DNA from: Variovorax brevis
GTDB lineage: Bacteria; Pseudomonadota; Gammaproteobacteria; Burkholderiales; Burkholderiaceae_C
NCBI RefSeq assembly: GCF_030317105.1
Contig: NZ_JASZYG010000003.1
Coordinates: 372,001-436,000, forward strand
Reading direction: 5' to 3'
DNA length: 64,000 nucleotides
This document shows positions 63,599 to 64,000 of this stretch, in pieces. Below the pieces are notes generated by a model. That model did not search any database. It saw only the letters and a program-made list of their open reading frames with translations, and was not told the origin of the DNA. The translations under genes and the position numbers were made by a program. How positions within the stretch are numbered: the stretch's first letter is position 1; each line of letters opens with the position of its first letter.

Positions 63599-63681
63599 CG
63601 ACTCGATCCTTTCAAGCCAGACGAAGTGCCGCGGCGCTCTCTACAATCGATTCGATTGGTGACGCCCGAGGTCCTGCAGGC
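63599..63681. promoter_or_regulatory. Divergent promoter region between MBL-fold and PhyH-type genes
   Basis: This is an 83-bp divergent gap with CAATCGATTCGATTGG at 63646-63661, whose CAATCGA..TCGATTG arms are nearly palindromic. It may be an operator shared by the two directions. No clear -35/-10 pair is assigned. Confidence 0.4.
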
Positions 63682-64000
63682 ATGCTAACCGACACACAGC
63701 GACTCTTCTTCGACGTGAATGGCTATGTACTGTTGAAAGGCTTGCTGACGCCCGGCGAGTGTCGCGCGCTGAACGGGCTCGCAATCCGGATGCGTGTCGA
63801 CAGCCCCTACGCGCGCCAGGACCAGGTTCACCAGACCGTGCTCTACGGTCCCGCATGGTATGACCGCAGCGTGCTCGACCTCGCGATGGACGCCCGGCTC
63901 AGGGCACCCGCCGAACAGATCATCGGCGCGGAAGCGCGACTGGAAGAAAACGAGTTCATCGTGTTTCATCCACCGGCTCGGCGCGACGCGTCCGCGCTCG
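63682..64000 (+). CDS. Phytanoyl-CoA dioxygenase (PhyH)-family protein, 3' end cut by window edge
   Basis: The first 106 residues are visible: MLTDTQRLFFDVNGYVLLKG, then LLTPGECRALNGLAIRMR. This is the standard N-terminus of PhyH-type 2-oxoglutarate/Fe(II) oxygenases (FxxxGYvvl..lL). The iron-binding HxD and distal His would lie beyond the window. It adds a further predicted Fe/2-oxoglutarate enzyme to this locus. Part of the same cluster is likely but not shown. Confidence 0.8.
   Translation, partial: MLTDTQRLFFDVNGYVLLKGLLTPGECRALNGLAIRMRVDSPYARQDQVHQTVLYGPAWYDRSVLDLAMDARLRAPAEQIIGAEARLEENEFIVFHPPARRDASAL

Overview
The window is high-GC DNA that reads like a chromosome of a Comamonadaceae betaproteobacterium, most probably Variovorax. 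The evidence is the number of branched-chain-type (Liv/HAAT) ABC transporters, a tct citrate-type uptake system with its two-component regulator, dadA next to an Lrp/AsnC regulator, Rieske-oxygenase gene clusters, and GC-rich palindromic repeats of a kind common in that family. The assignment rests on gene content and protein character, not on a database search.

Left part (1-30 kb). Bases 1-8897 hold a minus-strand Liv-type ABC operon with two substrate-binding proteins, ending in an alpha/beta hydrolase cut by the window edge. Upstream lies a PAS/sigma-54 activator gene, and a good sigma-54 promoter (7252-7267) sits directly before the first transporter gene. Next come an orphan PAAR spike protein, a complete RND efflux operon (9545-15320), a Gfo/Idh/MocA oxidoreductase, an orphan VapB-like antitoxin, the divergent lrp/dadA pair, and tctCBA divergent from tctDE. 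The stretch ends with housekeeping and small genes: Hsp15-like S4 protein, PPK2, GST, VOC, CYTH and several hypotheticals.

Middle part (30.2-55.2 kb). About 25 kb on the minus strand, headed by a divergent MarR regulator, forms one catabolic supercluster. In transcription order it holds iorA, iorB, a ferredoxin-type reductase, Rieske oxygenase alpha/beta, acyl-CoA ligase, a thiolase-superfamily protein without the usual catalytic residues, a DUF35-SDR fusion, SDR, a cyclase-family (isatin-hydrolase-like) hydrolase, SDR, two tandem binding proteins, a second Rieske alpha/beta pair, a third binding protein, LivH, a fused LivM-LivG, LivF, a second acyl-CoA ligase, SDR and thioesterase. (The cyclase precedes the 242-residue SDR.) The set fits degradation of an aryl-acetate such as indole-3-acetic acid: ring dioxygenation, CoA activation, retro-aldol cleavage to isatin, hydrolysis to isatinate, then 2-oxoacid:ferredoxin oxidation. 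It resembles the MarR-controlled iad-type auxin-degradation loci of Variovorax as I remember them.

Right part (55.2-64 kb). A low-GC, transferred-looking gene encodes a beta-helix-like membrane protein whose natural N-terminus appears to be lost to a frameshift. It is followed by the most striking locus in the window, a ribosomal peptide (RiPP) cluster. A 64-residue precursor carries five consecutive in-phase aromatic-X-X triplets. Beside it are a radical SAM/SPASM maturase, a protein with two tandem 2-oxoglutarate/Fe(II) oxygenase domains, a separate prolyl-4-hydroxylase-like oxygenase, a GT4 glycosyltransferase, an MBL-fold protein, and a PhyH-type dioxygenase cut by the window end. This suggests a heavily oxidised multi-cyclophane (triceptide) product.
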